A stretch of 42,452 nt of DNA from GWF2-38-69 sp037127655 (GCA_037127655.1 JBAXXY010000008.1:1-42452); one strand, 5' to 3'. Positions 1 to 7,224 are shown, numbered from the stretch's first letter. Notes: generated from the letters alone by a model not told the origin. Numbers and translations: made by a program.

Positions 1-19
1 GAGACAAATGATAAATTAT
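1..19. repeat. Short dispersed repeat, copy 1
   Basis: Positions 1-19 match positions 2166-2184 at 18 of 19 bases (core CAAATGATAAATTAT). The second copy lies directly beside the 3' end of a group II intron remnant, so the shared segment may be part of a repeat that served as the insertion site. The copy sits at the window edge, so its full length is unknown. Confidence 0.45.
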
Positions 20-83
20 ATATCTTTTTTGCTTTTCGGATTAAGCAGCCCTTTTTATTTATATTACTGAAGGAATAAATGCT

Positions 84-776
84 TTGAGTCCATATTTTTC
101 TAAAAAAAGATTGAGCATGAAAACATCAAGATATTTTTCCTTGATATATTTAGCTATGATTATTGCAATTATTTTAATTATAGTTGCAGCTACCTTTTTA
201 TATCTTAATACAAGAATCAAACGAAACCTTGAAGTTATCGACAATAATTATCTTTCTTCAGCAAAGGGATGCATTTATGCATACATAAAACTTAAAGGAG
301 AAAGATCTGCTAGCGCTTTTGATCTACTGCAAATTCATCTTAAGAATAGTATTCCTACCAGTATTATAACGGCTTCAACTTCGCTTACTCACGAATTTGG
401 AAGTCTTTATGCGACGGATTATAGCGATACTCAAGGTATCTATGTCTTCCAGGCTAAAACAGAGCAGAGAGTGGATTTTAGCGCTCAAATCAATATTTGG
501 AAATCATGTACTATCGAGAAGATTGGAATTAACGGAGTTCCGATATACGAAGGAGAAACATCAATTATTGCGAGCCAAACGATACAAAATAATCTTGATA
601 CTATGATAGAGGACTCTGGAATAACTCCTCCACTTCGAGGAAACAACTTTAGTTATACTAAAGGAATAAGTAATGCAATGGGAATAAATGTTGAAATAAG
701 CTGGCCGCTAGAAGAACCATACAAGGACAGACAAAAATATATATATTACTTTGAAGTTTTTAAGCCTAATAGTTAA
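84..776 (+). CDS. Membrane-anchored protein of unknown function, pilus-like N-terminus
   Basis: I do not recognise the family. The protein has 230 residues. After a short basic N-terminus there is one strongly hydrophobic segment at about residues 19-42, rich in Ile, Ala and Leu, then a polar domain without further membrane spans. This is the layout of a bitopic protein with an exported C-terminal domain, and it resembles minor pilins or PilX-type pilus proteins in overall shape only. The chosen start is a TTG at 84, which has a GAAGGA ribosome-binding site 8-9 bases upstream. An ATG at 117 would remove 11 residues and keep the membrane segment, but lacks a good ribosome-binding site. A type IV prepilin peptidase is encoded at 33154, but nothing else links the two. 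A function in pili is a guess. Confidence 0.6.
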   Translation: MSPYFSKKRLSMKTSRYFSLIYLAMIIAIILIIVAATFLYLNTRIKRNLEVIDNNYLSSAKGCIYAYIKLKGERSASAFDLLQIHLKNSIPTSIITASTSLTHEFGSLYATDYSDTQGIYVFQAKTEQRVDFSAQINIWKSCTIEKIGINGVPIYEGETSIIASQTIQNNLDTMIEDSGITPPLRGNNFSYTKGISNAMGINVEISWPLEEPYKDRQKYIYYFEVFKPNS

Positions 777-835
777 AAAATAGTTGCTGAATAATCCAGG
801 CAAAGGGTATACCGTTTTGGTTTTCGAAATTATTA

Positions 836-897
836 GGTAGGGATGGCTCTCCGCAGCCGTCCGTAAAGAGCGGTCAGCTCGGAGATCTGACCCTACC
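836..897. repeat. Imperfect 62-bp palindrome, REP-like
   Basis: The outer arms GGTAGGG (836-842) and CCCTACC (891-897) pair perfectly. The inner arms TCTCCG (848-853) and CGGAGA (880-885) pair as well, with a mismatched stretch between them. The segment is much richer in G+C than the DNA around it. It lies between two unrelated genes with no coding sequence over it. This is how dispersed extragenic palindromes look, but no second copy of this one was found in the window. Confidence 0.5.
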
Positions 898-945
898 AGA
901 AATCGCCCTATCGAACGACAGGAATAAGTTATATAAAAATTATTC

Positions 946-972
946 AAAAAAAGGCTGGGTGGGAACCCAGCC
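946..972 (-). terminator. Rho-independent terminator for the vapBC operon
   Basis: Read on the minus strand, a perfect 8-bp stem (GGCTGGGT / ACCCAGCC) with a 4-base loop is followed at once by seven T residues. This is a strong intrinsic terminator. It points leftward, so it would stop transcripts from the vapB-vapC pair about 170 bases downstream of the vapC stop codon. Confidence 0.75.
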
Positions 973-1143
973 GGCAAGACTTATGATTCAACTTCTGATA
1001 CATCTCTTTCATCTCAAAAAATTTTAGTTAGAATATCAAGAGACATAGGTTCAGATACTTATAAAATAAATGAACTGCAGTATCTCTCGGAATAAGAGAA
1101 AAGTTAAAAGTTGTGGCTAAAAACCTCTATATTTTCACGGCTG
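973..1143. other. Intergenic stretch without supportable gene
   Basis: The 777-1143 gap holds the palindrome at 836-897 and the terminator at 946-972. The rest of it shows no recognisable feature. A plus-strand frame is open from about 985 to a stop at 1096, but it has no start codon with a ribosome-binding site and runs through the terminator hairpin, so I do not call it a gene. Confidence 0.5.
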
Positions 1144-1548
1144 TTAATCAAGAATTTCCAGCTTTAATCCGAACTGTTCGCATAGAGGTTTGAAGTGAAT
1201 GTCATAAGTAAGAAGGGTAATGTCTTTCTCAAGACAGGAAGCTCCGATTATCGCATCTGCAAGCGGGACAGTTAGCCCTGACTTTCTGAGTTTGCCGTAA
1301 ATTGAGGCAGCTTTGCTGAAAATATTTATTGGCATCTCAATATAAATAAGCGCAAGCATAGCCTCTCTGATTAAATTTGCTTCCTTATCGCTTTTTGCTC
1401 CGCCTAAAACCTCAGCAAGAATAATGCCGTTTACAGCTAGAGTTTTTTCAGGAAGAAGATATTCAATCCTGGCAGCGTGTTTGAAGTTTTTATCTCTGAA
1501 AAAGTCAATCCAAAGACAACTGTCCAGCATGACAATATCACTCTTCAT
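1144..1548 (-). CDS. vapC: VapC-type PIN-domain ribonuclease toxin
   Basis: This 134-residue protein is a single PIN domain, the usual size of VapC toxins, which are magnesium-dependent endoribonucleases that cut tRNA or rRNA in known cases. The acidic residues that bind metal are all present: D9 in LDSCLWIDFF, E46 in LAEVLGG, D98 in PLADAIIG and D116 in LTYDIHF. It is the second gene of a two-gene operon. Its start codon overlaps the end of the antitoxin gene by 11 bases, which implies translational coupling. An intact active site suggests a working toxin. The RNA target cannot be read from the sequence. Confidence 0.9.
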   Translation of the reverse strand: MKSDIVMLDSCLWIDFFRDKNFKHAARIEYLLPEKTLAVNGIILAEVLGGAKSDKEANLIREAMLALIYIEMPINIFSKAASIYGKLRKSGLTVPLADAIIGASCLEKDITLLTYDIHFKPLCEQFGLKLEILD

Positions 1549-1747
1549 TTTCTGAATTCCTGAGTTTTATAATATCGTAATCTTCATCAATAATGCCTTT
1601 CCCTCTGAGGCTTAAAAATAAATTGATTCTCGAGTTTCTGATAAAATCGTCCAATGCCATATTGATGATATCTTTTTTTGTTTTACCTCCGGCAAGGGAT
1701 ATTGCCTTATTGAGTTTTTCTTCTGAAATATCAATTGTTGTTCTCAT
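1538..1747 (-). CDS. vapB: VapB-type antitoxin
   Basis: This 69-residue protein begins MRTTIDISEEKL, typical of the VapB antitoxins with a ribbon-helix-helix N-terminus (the RTTIDI strand, then a helical stretch to about residue 37). The C-terminal part (about 40-69) is acidic and charged and would be the toxin-binding tail. It precedes and overlaps the PIN toxin gene, the standard antitoxin-first order. A TAGG ribosome-binding site lies about 8 bases before the ATG. An inverted repeat upstream (1778-1796) may be the operator through which the VapBC complex represses its own promoter. Confidence 0.88.
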   Translation of the reverse strand: MRTTIDISEEKLNKAISLAGGKTKKDIINMALDDFIRNSRINLFLSLRGKGIIDEDYDIIKLRNSENEE

Positions 1748-1777
1748 TTTATACGCCTATATAATGTGAGTAGTTAG

Positions 1778-1796
1778 TATGCTAATAATAAGCATA
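1778..1796 (-). promoter_or_regulatory. Candidate vapBC operator (inverted repeat)
   Basis: The arms TATGCT and AGCATA are perfect inverted repeats separated by 7 bases, centred about 40 bases upstream of the vapB start codon. On the minus strand a weak promoter-like pair (TTATTA, 18 bases, TTATAT) overlaps this site. VapBC complexes usually bind such palindromes to autoregulate. The role is inferred from position only. Confidence 0.4.
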
Positions 1797-2165
1797 TCAA
1801 TAGAGCATAAACAATCAAGTTAAAATTAAAAATTAAATTAAAAGACACCGACTCCGCACTACTATCCGTAAAAAGTATGGAATAAAAACATGGTTTTTAC
1901 TTCTAGTAGCCGTTATCCGTTTACTTTTCAAAAGTTTAAAGTGGAGGTGCGGGATTGATAATCGAAACTTGAAACTGGATTTTAACTCAAAACAGTGGGA
2001 GGGTCGATCGACCCAGTTGAAAGCTTGTAAGGTTTATAAAGTTCATAAAGTAAAAAGACCAGCGCCAAGCGCCCAGAATCCAGTTTCCCCTCCCTTTATC
2101 TTTTCGTGTAATTCGTGAAATTCGTGGTTAAATTGATTCAATTGAATACATTAATGAGTAGCAAA
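1797..2165. other. Non-coding accessory stretch with small palindrome and triplet repeat
   Basis: No credible gene is present. A perfect 14-bp palindrome, GGGTCGATCGACCC, lies at 2001-2014. Three imperfect 9-base tandem units, each starting TTCGTG, lie at 2103-2129. The base composition is uneven, with AT-rich and G-rich patches next to each other, as expected of DNA built from repeat debris. Confidence 0.5.
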
Positions 2166-2184
2166 GAGGCAAATGATAAATTAT
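2166..2184. repeat. Short dispersed repeat, copy 2
   Basis: This matches positions 1-19 of the window at 18 of 19 bases. It abuts the 3' end of the group II intron remnant: read on the minus strand, the intron-like sequence ends CTACTCGAT and is followed within a few bases by this repeat. It would therefore be the 3' exon or target side of the insertion. Confidence 0.45.
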
Positions 2185-2187
2185 TCA

Positions 2188-2262
2188 ATCGAGTAGGAGG
2201 TAGCTGATTAATTCAGCTACCGACCTCTCACACCACCGTACATGCCGTTCGGCATACGGCGG
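2188..2262 (-). mobile_element. Group II intron 3' end (domains V and VI), remnant
   Basis: Read on the minus strand, 2262 to 2233 forms a domain V-like hairpin: CCGCCGTA pairs with TACGGTGG, then a 2-base bulge on the 3' side, then TGCC pairing with GGCA around a small loop. This is followed by a conserved-looking GTGTGAGAGG linker and a domain VI hairpin with a perfect 9-bp stem GGTAGCTGA / TCAGCTACC (2199-2221). The segment ends CTACTCGAT, which resembles bacterial group II intron 3' ends. No reverse transcriptase/maturase gene and no 5' intron end (GTGCG-like) are visible within the next 400 bases, so this is a fragment that cannot move by itself. Domain V here is about 30 nt, slightly short of the usual 34. 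Confidence 0.65.
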
Positions 2263-2310
2263 TATAGATATTGCTGTCGTCGGCATACCTAAAGCATATT
2301 CCAATGGAAT

Positions 2311-2326
2311 AAAGGAATATTCCTTT
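2311..2326. repeat. Perfect 16-bp palindrome
   Basis: AAAGGAATATTCCTTT is identical on both strands. It lies between the intron remnant and the 155-bp inverted-repeat element. It may be an old repeat end or a protein-binding site; nothing tells which. Confidence 0.4.
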
Positions 2327-2381
2327 AGAGCGTTGATTATTACATCTAAAGTTTCTGGTTTCATTTCAATAAAATTTCTGT

Positions 2382-2536
2382 CGCCACTCCCTTCAGGAGA
2401 GCTTATCATTTCTGGACAATCTTATCCCACAAGCTTACGCATGTGGCTAAGATGTCAATTTAATATTCTAGCCACGGGTGTGAACCCGTGGAAAACATTA
2501 TTCCAATATAATCAAGCCCTCCTGAAGGGAGTGGCG
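2382..2536. repeat. 155-bp element bounded by 23-bp inverted repeats
   Basis: The left end (2382-2404) and right end (2514-2536) are inverted copies of each other, matching at 22 of 23 bases, with the shared core CGCCACTCCCTTCAGGAG. Inside is a perfect hairpin, CCACGGGT-GTGA-ACCCGTGG (2472-2491), and a second inverted pair, GTGGCTA (2443-2449) with TAGCCAC (2469-2475). No protein is encoded. Size and structure suit a MITE or a compound REP element mobilised by a transposase elsewhere. No target-site duplication was recognised. Confidence 0.6.
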
Positions 2537-2635
2537 GCATATTATGATGCGTAAAATTATTTAATATTTTATATATCAACTATTTAAAAAATGCTGTAAA
2601 ACCCGAAACTTTAAATTACAAAACTCTAATGTAGA

Positions 2636-3142
2636 TTACTTTATCTTCTCGAAGCGGCCTTTTTCGACATTCTTTACGACAGTGTCAGCTTCAAATACTT
2701 TGCCGCTCATCACGATGTAAACGCCAACTGGGAGGCACTGAACCGCAGCTATCGCCCCGCCTACATTGAACTCGGCATCGCTTCCTTTGAACATCGCAGG
2801 AGTCATAGAACCAGTAAAAACCACAGTTTTGCGAAGTTTTCCCTCAACGAGAGCTTTCTTTACTCTTTTAGCTGTTTTTACCATGGTGTCTGTACCGTGA
2901 GTAATAACAATTTTACTGGCTTTGTCCTCGGCAACTTTATTTGCGACTAGTTTTCTATCATCGGCTGTCATATCCAAACTATCCTTGTGCAAAATAGAAT
3001 CAACCTCGTATTTCAAAGTCACGCCGGCCTGACTCAGAATATTAGATATAGTTGGTTTTCCGACCTGATAGAGACTTTTGTCATCGAAATAAACTTTATC
3101 AATCGTCCCGCCCACAGCGATAATTTTAATTTTCCCGCCCAT
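2636..3142 (-). CDS. Asparaginase-like protein, N-terminal domain only
   Basis: The 168 residues correspond to the N-terminal domain of L-asparaginase/glutaminase, which normally is followed by a second domain of about 130 residues that is absent here. The nucleophile loop VGGTIDK (T13), KDSLDM (S55) and the HGTDTM motif (T84, D85) are all present, as is VFTGSMTP (108-115). The motif residues argue for retained amide hydrolase chemistry or ligand binding, but in full-length enzymes the C-terminal domain completes the active site of a neighbouring subunit, so activity is uncertain. Short asparaginase-domain proteins of this size exist as a family, so this is probably not a truncation. It lies 13 bases downstream of glycogen phosphorylase and is probably cotranscribed with it. 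The stop at 2636 is followed by repeat-rich DNA. Confidence 0.8.
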   Translation of the reverse strand: MGGKIKIIAVGGTIDKVYFDDKSLYQVGKPTISNILSQAGVTLKYEVDSILHKDSLDMTADDRKLVANKVAEDKASKIVITHGTDTMVKTAKRVKKALVEGKLRKTVVFTGSMTPAMFKGSDAEFNVGGAIAAVQCLPVGVYIVMSGKVFEADTVVKNVEKGRFEKIK

Positions 3143-3155
3143 TTTTCACCTCGAT

Positions 3156-5597
3156 TTACTTAACTTTTATTCCCCATATTTCTCTTGCATATTCAGCTAT
3201 AGTTCTGTCGCTTGAGAAATATCCCATATTGGCGACATTCATTATAGATTTCTTAGTCCAGAGCGCGTTATCTCTATAGACCTTATCTATATTATGCTGG
3301 CAATTGATATAACTCTCAAAGTCAGCCAGGAGCATATAATGATCTCCCTGATTGAGCAACAGTTCAAAAATTGGTTTATATCTATCATGGTCATCGGGTG
3401 AGAAGTAACCGTTGGCAATGGCATTGAGAACATCTTTTAGCTCGCTATTCCAGAGGTAATAGTCATAAGGGTTGTAACCTTTTTCTTTAAGAGCGGCTAC
3501 TTCAACGGCATTCATTCCGAAAATGAAGATATTGTCATCGCCCACTGCGTCTTTAATTTCAATATTTGCTCCGTCAAGAGTTCCGATTGTCAAAGCTCCA
3601 TTGAGAGCAAACTTCATATTTCCCGTACCTGAAGCTTCTGTTCCGGCAGTAGAAATCTGCTGTGAAAGTTCGCTTGCAGGAAAAATTCTTTCAGCAAGAG
3701 AAACTCTGTAGTTAGGTAGGAAATAGAGCTTCAAATAGTCTCTTGTCTGTGGATCATTATTTATAACTTTCGATACATCATTTATAAGTTTAATAATGAG
3801 TTTGGCTGTGATATAGCCAGGAGCGGCCTTGCCTCCGATAAAGACTGTCCTTGGAACAACATCTTTGGGTATTGAGCCTTTGAGTTTGAAGTATGAGTGG
3901 ATGACGCTCAATACATTAAGCAGCTGCCTCTTGTACTCGTGCATTCTCTTAACCTGAACATCAAACATGCTTCCCGGATCAACTGCAAGCCCATATTCCT
4001 TGCTAAGGAAATTTGAAAAAGCGACCTTGTTATTCTTCTTGATTTCAGACCATTTCGAACAGAAGCTCTTATCTTTTACTGACTTTTCAAGTTTCTTGAG
4101 TTCATCAAGGTTTTTAATCCACTTATCGCCGATAGTATCAGTTACTAAAGTCGCCAGTGAAGGATTAGCCTGTTTCAACCAACGCCTCTGCGTAATACCG
4201 TTGGTCTTATTATTAAACTTCTTGGGATACAATGCATAAAAATCAGACAGGAGAGTTTCCTGCAGAAGCTTCGTATGAAGTTTTGCCACTCCATTGACAG
4301 AGTGAGAGCCTATGATAGCAAGGTATGCCATTCTAAGCTTCTTTTCTGCGCCTTCTTCTACGATTGACATTGCGCTTTTCTTTCCATTATCATTGGGATA
4401 AGCAGCCTCAACTTCTTTCATAAACCTTGCATTTATCTCGTAGATAATTTCAAGCAGCCTTGGCAGAAGTCTTTCAAAAAGACTGACTTTCCACTTTTCG
4501 AGAGCTTCAGGCATAAGCGTATGATTTGTATATGCGAAAGTATTGGTCACAATTTTCCAGGCATCATCCCACTCCATGTGGTGAACATCGACAAATAGTC
4601 TCATGAGTTCAGGTATGGCAATCGAAGGGTGCGTGTCATTTAGCTGGATGGCTATTTTGGATGAAAACTCATCAAATGTCTTATGATGCTTGAGGTACTC
4701 CATAATAATGGTCTGGAGAGATGCTGAAACAAAGAAGTACTGCTGTTTGAGTCTTAGCTCTTTTCCGGAGGAATTGTTGTCGTTAGGATAGAGCACTTTA
4801 GTAATCGTCTCGTCAAGAGCCTTGCCCTGAATAGCTTTCTCGTAGTCGCCATTATTAAAATAGTCAAGATTGAAATCATCACTTGATTTAGCAGACCATA
4901 AAATCAGGCTGTTTACAGTATCTGTCTTGTAGCCGGGGATGAAAACAGTATATGGAATTGCTATTACATTTTCGGCATCAGCCCATTCGACAGATATTTT
5001 GCCATGCTTATCTGTAGAGTGCTTTGACTTGCCGTAAAATTTAACTTCGACTGCATCCTCGACTCTTTGAATTTCCCATGGGTTATTTTTGAAAAGCCAA
5101 TTGTCAGGTTTCTCCACCTGATACCCGTCAACTATATCCTGATTAAACATACCATATTCATATCTGATACCAAATCCGCACCCTGGAATATCCATTGTAG
5201 CCATTGAATCCAGGAAGCATGCGGCAAGTCTTCCCAAGCCGCCGTTGCCAAGGCCTGCATCATATTCCTGTTCGTAGAGATCTTCCAAATCAACGCTTAT
5301 TCTTCTAAGCGCATTTTTTGTCACTTCCTGCATATCAGAGTTATCCACAGCATTGCGCAAAGATCTGCCCATAAGAAACTCTAATGAGAGGTAGTAAACT
5401 TTCTTTACATCCTGAGTTTCATATTTCTTCTGCGTATCCATCCATTTCTCAGTAAGAATCGCCTTTTGGGTAGCGGCAATCATACGGTATTTATCGAAAT
5501 CAGTAGTGCTGGAAAGCCTCTTCCCGATAACATGCTGAAGGATAGTTTCACAGAAAAGATCAAATTCGTGTTCATTAGTTAGTTTCTTTGAAAGCAT
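3156..5597 (-). CDS. glgP: Glycogen/alpha-glucan phosphorylase
   Basis: This enzyme removes glucose from the ends of alpha-1,4-glucans as glucose 1-phosphate, feeding storage glycogen into glycolysis. It works in the cytoplasm and needs pyridoxal phosphate. The whole GT35 family length is present (813 residues). The PLP-lysine motif is EASGTGNMKFALNG, with the lysine at residue 662 of this start. The N-terminal GLGNGGLGRLAACFLDS stretch and the KRMHEYKRQLLN stretch are also typical. I place the start at the ATG at 5597, because GAGG lies 6 bases before it; an ATG at 5609, four codons earlier, has no ribosome-binding site. The next gene (asparaginase-like) follows after 13 bases. No other glycogen gene lies nearby. 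Confidence 0.97.
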   Translation of the reverse strand: MLSKKLTNEHEFDLFCETILQHVIGKRLSSTTDFDKYRMIAATQKAILTEKWMDTQKKYETQDVKKVYYLSLEFLMGRSLRNAVDNSDMQEVTKNALRRISVDLEDLYEQEYDAGLGNGGLGRLAACFLDSMATMDIPGCGFGIRYEYGMFNQDIVDGYQVEKPDNWLFKNNPWEIQRVEDAVEVKFYGKSKHSTDKHGKISVEWADAENVIAIPYTVFIPGYKTDTVNSLILWSAKSSDDFNLDYFNNGDYEKAIQGKALDETITKVLYPNDNNSSGKELRLKQQYFFVSASLQTIIMEYLKHHKTFDEFSSKIAIQLNDTHPSIAIPELMRLFVDVHHMEWDDAWKIVTNTFAYTNHTLMPEALEKWKVSLFERLLPRLLEIIYEINARFMKEVEAAYPNDNGKKSAMSIVEEGAEKKLRMAYLAIIGSHSVNGVAKLHTKLLQETLLSDFYALYPKKFNNKTNGITQRRWLKQANPSLATLVTDTIGDKWIKNLDELKKLEKSVKDKSFCSKWSEIKKNNKVAFSNFLSKEYGLAVDPGSMFDVQVKRMHEYKRQLLNVLSVIHSYFKLKGSIPKDVVPRTVFIGGKAAPGYITAKLIIKLINDVSKVINNDPQTRDYLKLYFLPNYRVSLAERIFPASELSQQISTAGTEASGTGNMKFALNGALTIGTLDGANIEIKDAVGDDNIFIFGMNAVEVAALKEKGYNPYDYYLWNSELKDVLNAIANGYFSPDDHDRYKPIFELLLNQGDHYMLLADFESYINCQHNIDKVYRDNALWTKKSIMNVANMGYFSSDRTIAEYAREIWGIKVK

Positions 5598-5717
5598 AGA
5601 ATACCTCATATGGTTAGTTAATTTAAAAAAGAATTACGAGCGATTCTATCATAGCCAAACAAGCAATGCAATAACAGTAAGATTTTTAGCTGTTTCGGAA
5701 AACACAAAAGATGGGAC

Positions 5718-6821
5718 TTACAGAGGAAATTCCAAGATAAACTTAACGCCATTGTTGTGTTCAATGTGAATAGTTCCATTTATCTGTTTTGCCATCATAT
5801 CTACAAGGTTAAGACCGAATCCTTTAGAACCGTTACACCTTACTGATTCCGGCATCCCGATTCCATCGTCCTGAATAACAATAATCACCTTGTCGTCTTT
5901 CTTTGAAGCTGAAACTAATACTTGACCTTTATCTCCGCCTTTGAATGCATATTTCATAATATTAGTCAAAAGTTCATTGACGATTATTCCTACAGAGAAA
6001 GAGATTTTAGTCGGAATAGTAATATCTTCAATGTGTTTTTCTACGGAAATATGAGTTGAGTCAGAGAGATTAAAGAAGACCTCATCTACTAATGTTTCAA
6101 GATATTCTTTAAGGGAGACTTCATTGAAATTATCTGAACAATAGAGCTTACTATAAAGCACGCTCATACTTTGTAATCTGGCTTGCGCATCATTCAGAGC
6201 ATCTATCGCCTTCTGTTCTTTCATAGAAGCCGCTTGAAGCATAAGCAAACCCGATACAGTAGCCATATTGTTCTTGATGCGGTGGTGAACTTCCTTAAGA
6301 AGGATTTCCTTTTCTTTAAGAAGAAAGTGGACTTTTTCTTCAGCCATCTTGCGTTTGGTGATATCTTTAACAACGGCTATATGGAAACTTGGTTTTTCTC
6401 CGATGCTCCATAAAGGAGAAACATTAAGGTCAACCCATGTAATTGATCCATCTTTGCAGAAATAGCGTTTTTCTATATTGTATTCAGTGATTTTTCCTGA
6501 TTTCAATAATTCCATATTTGCGAGATCTACTGAAAGATCATCAGGATGTGTGATGGTCTGAAAACTCCGAGATTGCATCTCTTCAAGAGTGTATTCCAGA
6601 ATATCGCAGTACTTTTGATTAATTCTTACAGGTATTCCTGTATTGCTATCTATTTGAGCTACGCCCACAGAGGGTTGTGAAAATAGCACACGGAATCTTG
6701 TTTCGCTATTATTCAGCGCTTCATCGGATTTCTTGTGCTCGAATATTTCCTCGTTAAGCTTAGCGATTGTTTTGGCGAGCTCATTACTTGTACTTTCCAG
6801 CTCCTTTCTATTTCTCTGCAT
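5718..6821 (-). CDS. Sensor histidine kinase (PAS, HisKA_2, HATPase), 3' part of a frameshifted gene
   Basis: The 367 residues start in a coiled-coil linker (about 1-38), then a PAS domain (about 39-158, with a PAC-like end VVKDITKRK). A HisKA_2 phosphoacceptor region follows, LLKEVHHRIKNNM (H179 or H180), and then an HATPase domain with N-box NELLTN and G-box DDGIGMP. Kinases of this type often phosphorylate standalone receivers. The N-terminus is not natural. The upstream receiver reading frame (6856-7200) continues into this one if one base is removed from the A run at 6863-6866, and the joined protein would be receiver-PAS-kinase, as in the paralogue at 7225-8703. Translation from the ATG at 6821 is only possible if the ribosome restarts. 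It is the last gene of the signalling operon. Confidence 0.85.
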   Translation of the reverse strand: MQRNRKELESTSNELAKTIAKLNEEIFEHKKSDEALNNSETRFRVLFSQPSVGVAQIDSNTGIPVRINQKYCDILEYTLEEMQSRSFQTITHPDDLSVDLANMELLKSGKITEYNIEKRYFCKDGSITWVDLNVSPLWSIGEKPSFHIAVVKDITKRKMAEEKVHFLLKEKEILLKEVHHRIKNNMATVSGLLMLQAASMKEQKAIDALNDAQARLQSMSVLYSKLYCSDNFNEVSLKEYLETLVDEVFFNLSDSTHISVEKHIEDITIPTKISFSVGIIVNELLTNIMKYAFKGGDKGQVLVSASKKDDKVIIVIQDDGIGMPESVRCNGSKGFGLNLVDMMAKQINGTIHIEHNNGVKFILEFPL

Positions 6822-6855
6822 TTCGAGGAACTGCCTTACCTTTACAATAAGGATT

Positions 6856-7200
6856 TCACTGGAAAATAGGTTTTATTATGTAATCTACGGCGGCGCCGGA
6901 CTCAAGCCCTTTTATAATATCAGCTGGTTCAGCCGAAACTCCTGTCAGGAACAATACTGGGATTAATTTATTTTTAGCCTCTTTTTTTATATATTTGACG
7001 GCTTCAAATCCATCCATGTCAGGCATTTTCACATCCATCATGAAAAGGTCGAAATCCTGCTCAAAAGCCTTTTGGACAGCTTCATTGCCACTGGTTGCCG
7101 TGAATATTTCCGCATCAATATTGCCTTCCAGAGTTTCCTTCAAAGCAATGATGTTCGATTCATTATCGTCCACAATCAATAATGTCTGTCTGCTAACCAT
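6856..7200 (-). CDS. Response regulator receiver domain, 5' part of a frameshifted gene
   Basis: This is a CheY-like receiver of 114 residues. Visible are the acidic pair DD at 11-12, the phosphoacceptor D56 in MMDVKMP, the conserved Thr in LFLTG and the Lys in IIKPI. The reading frame stops just after KPI, where the paralogue continues KPISSEILTAKVRQFLEMQ. Removing one of the four A residues at 6863-6866 gives KPISSEILIVKVRQFLEMQ and joins this domain to the kinase at 5718-6821. One extra Ala codon is also present relative to the paralogue (GAAVDY against GAVDY). As it stands the product would be a receiver lacking its last helix. The break could be a real mutation, a sequencing or assembly error, or a recoding site. 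The start lies 24 bases after the HD-GYP gene. Confidence 0.8.
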   Translation of the reverse strand: MVSRQTLLIVDDNESNIIALKETLEGNIDAEIFTATSGNEAVQKAFEQDFDLFMMDVKMPDMDGFEAVKYIKKEAKNKLIPVLFLTGVSAEPADIIKGLESGAAVDYIIKPIFQ

Positions 7201-7224
7201 TTATTAACTACTCTGTAAAGTTTT

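Noticed and set aside
708..977. 89-residue minus-strand frame
   Set aside because: It overlaps the palindrome at 836-897 and the terminator at 946-972 and runs into the end of the gene at 84-776.
2185..2409. 74-residue minus-strand frame
   Set aside because: It runs through the domain V and VI hairpins of the group II intron remnant; conserved RNA structure explains it better than a protein.
6863..6866. Programmed +1 frameshift at the AAAA run (UUUU in the mRNA)
   Set aside because: No stop codon or slippery signal of the known release-factor type is at the shift point, and the paralogue simply lacks the extra base, so mutation or sequencing error is more likely.
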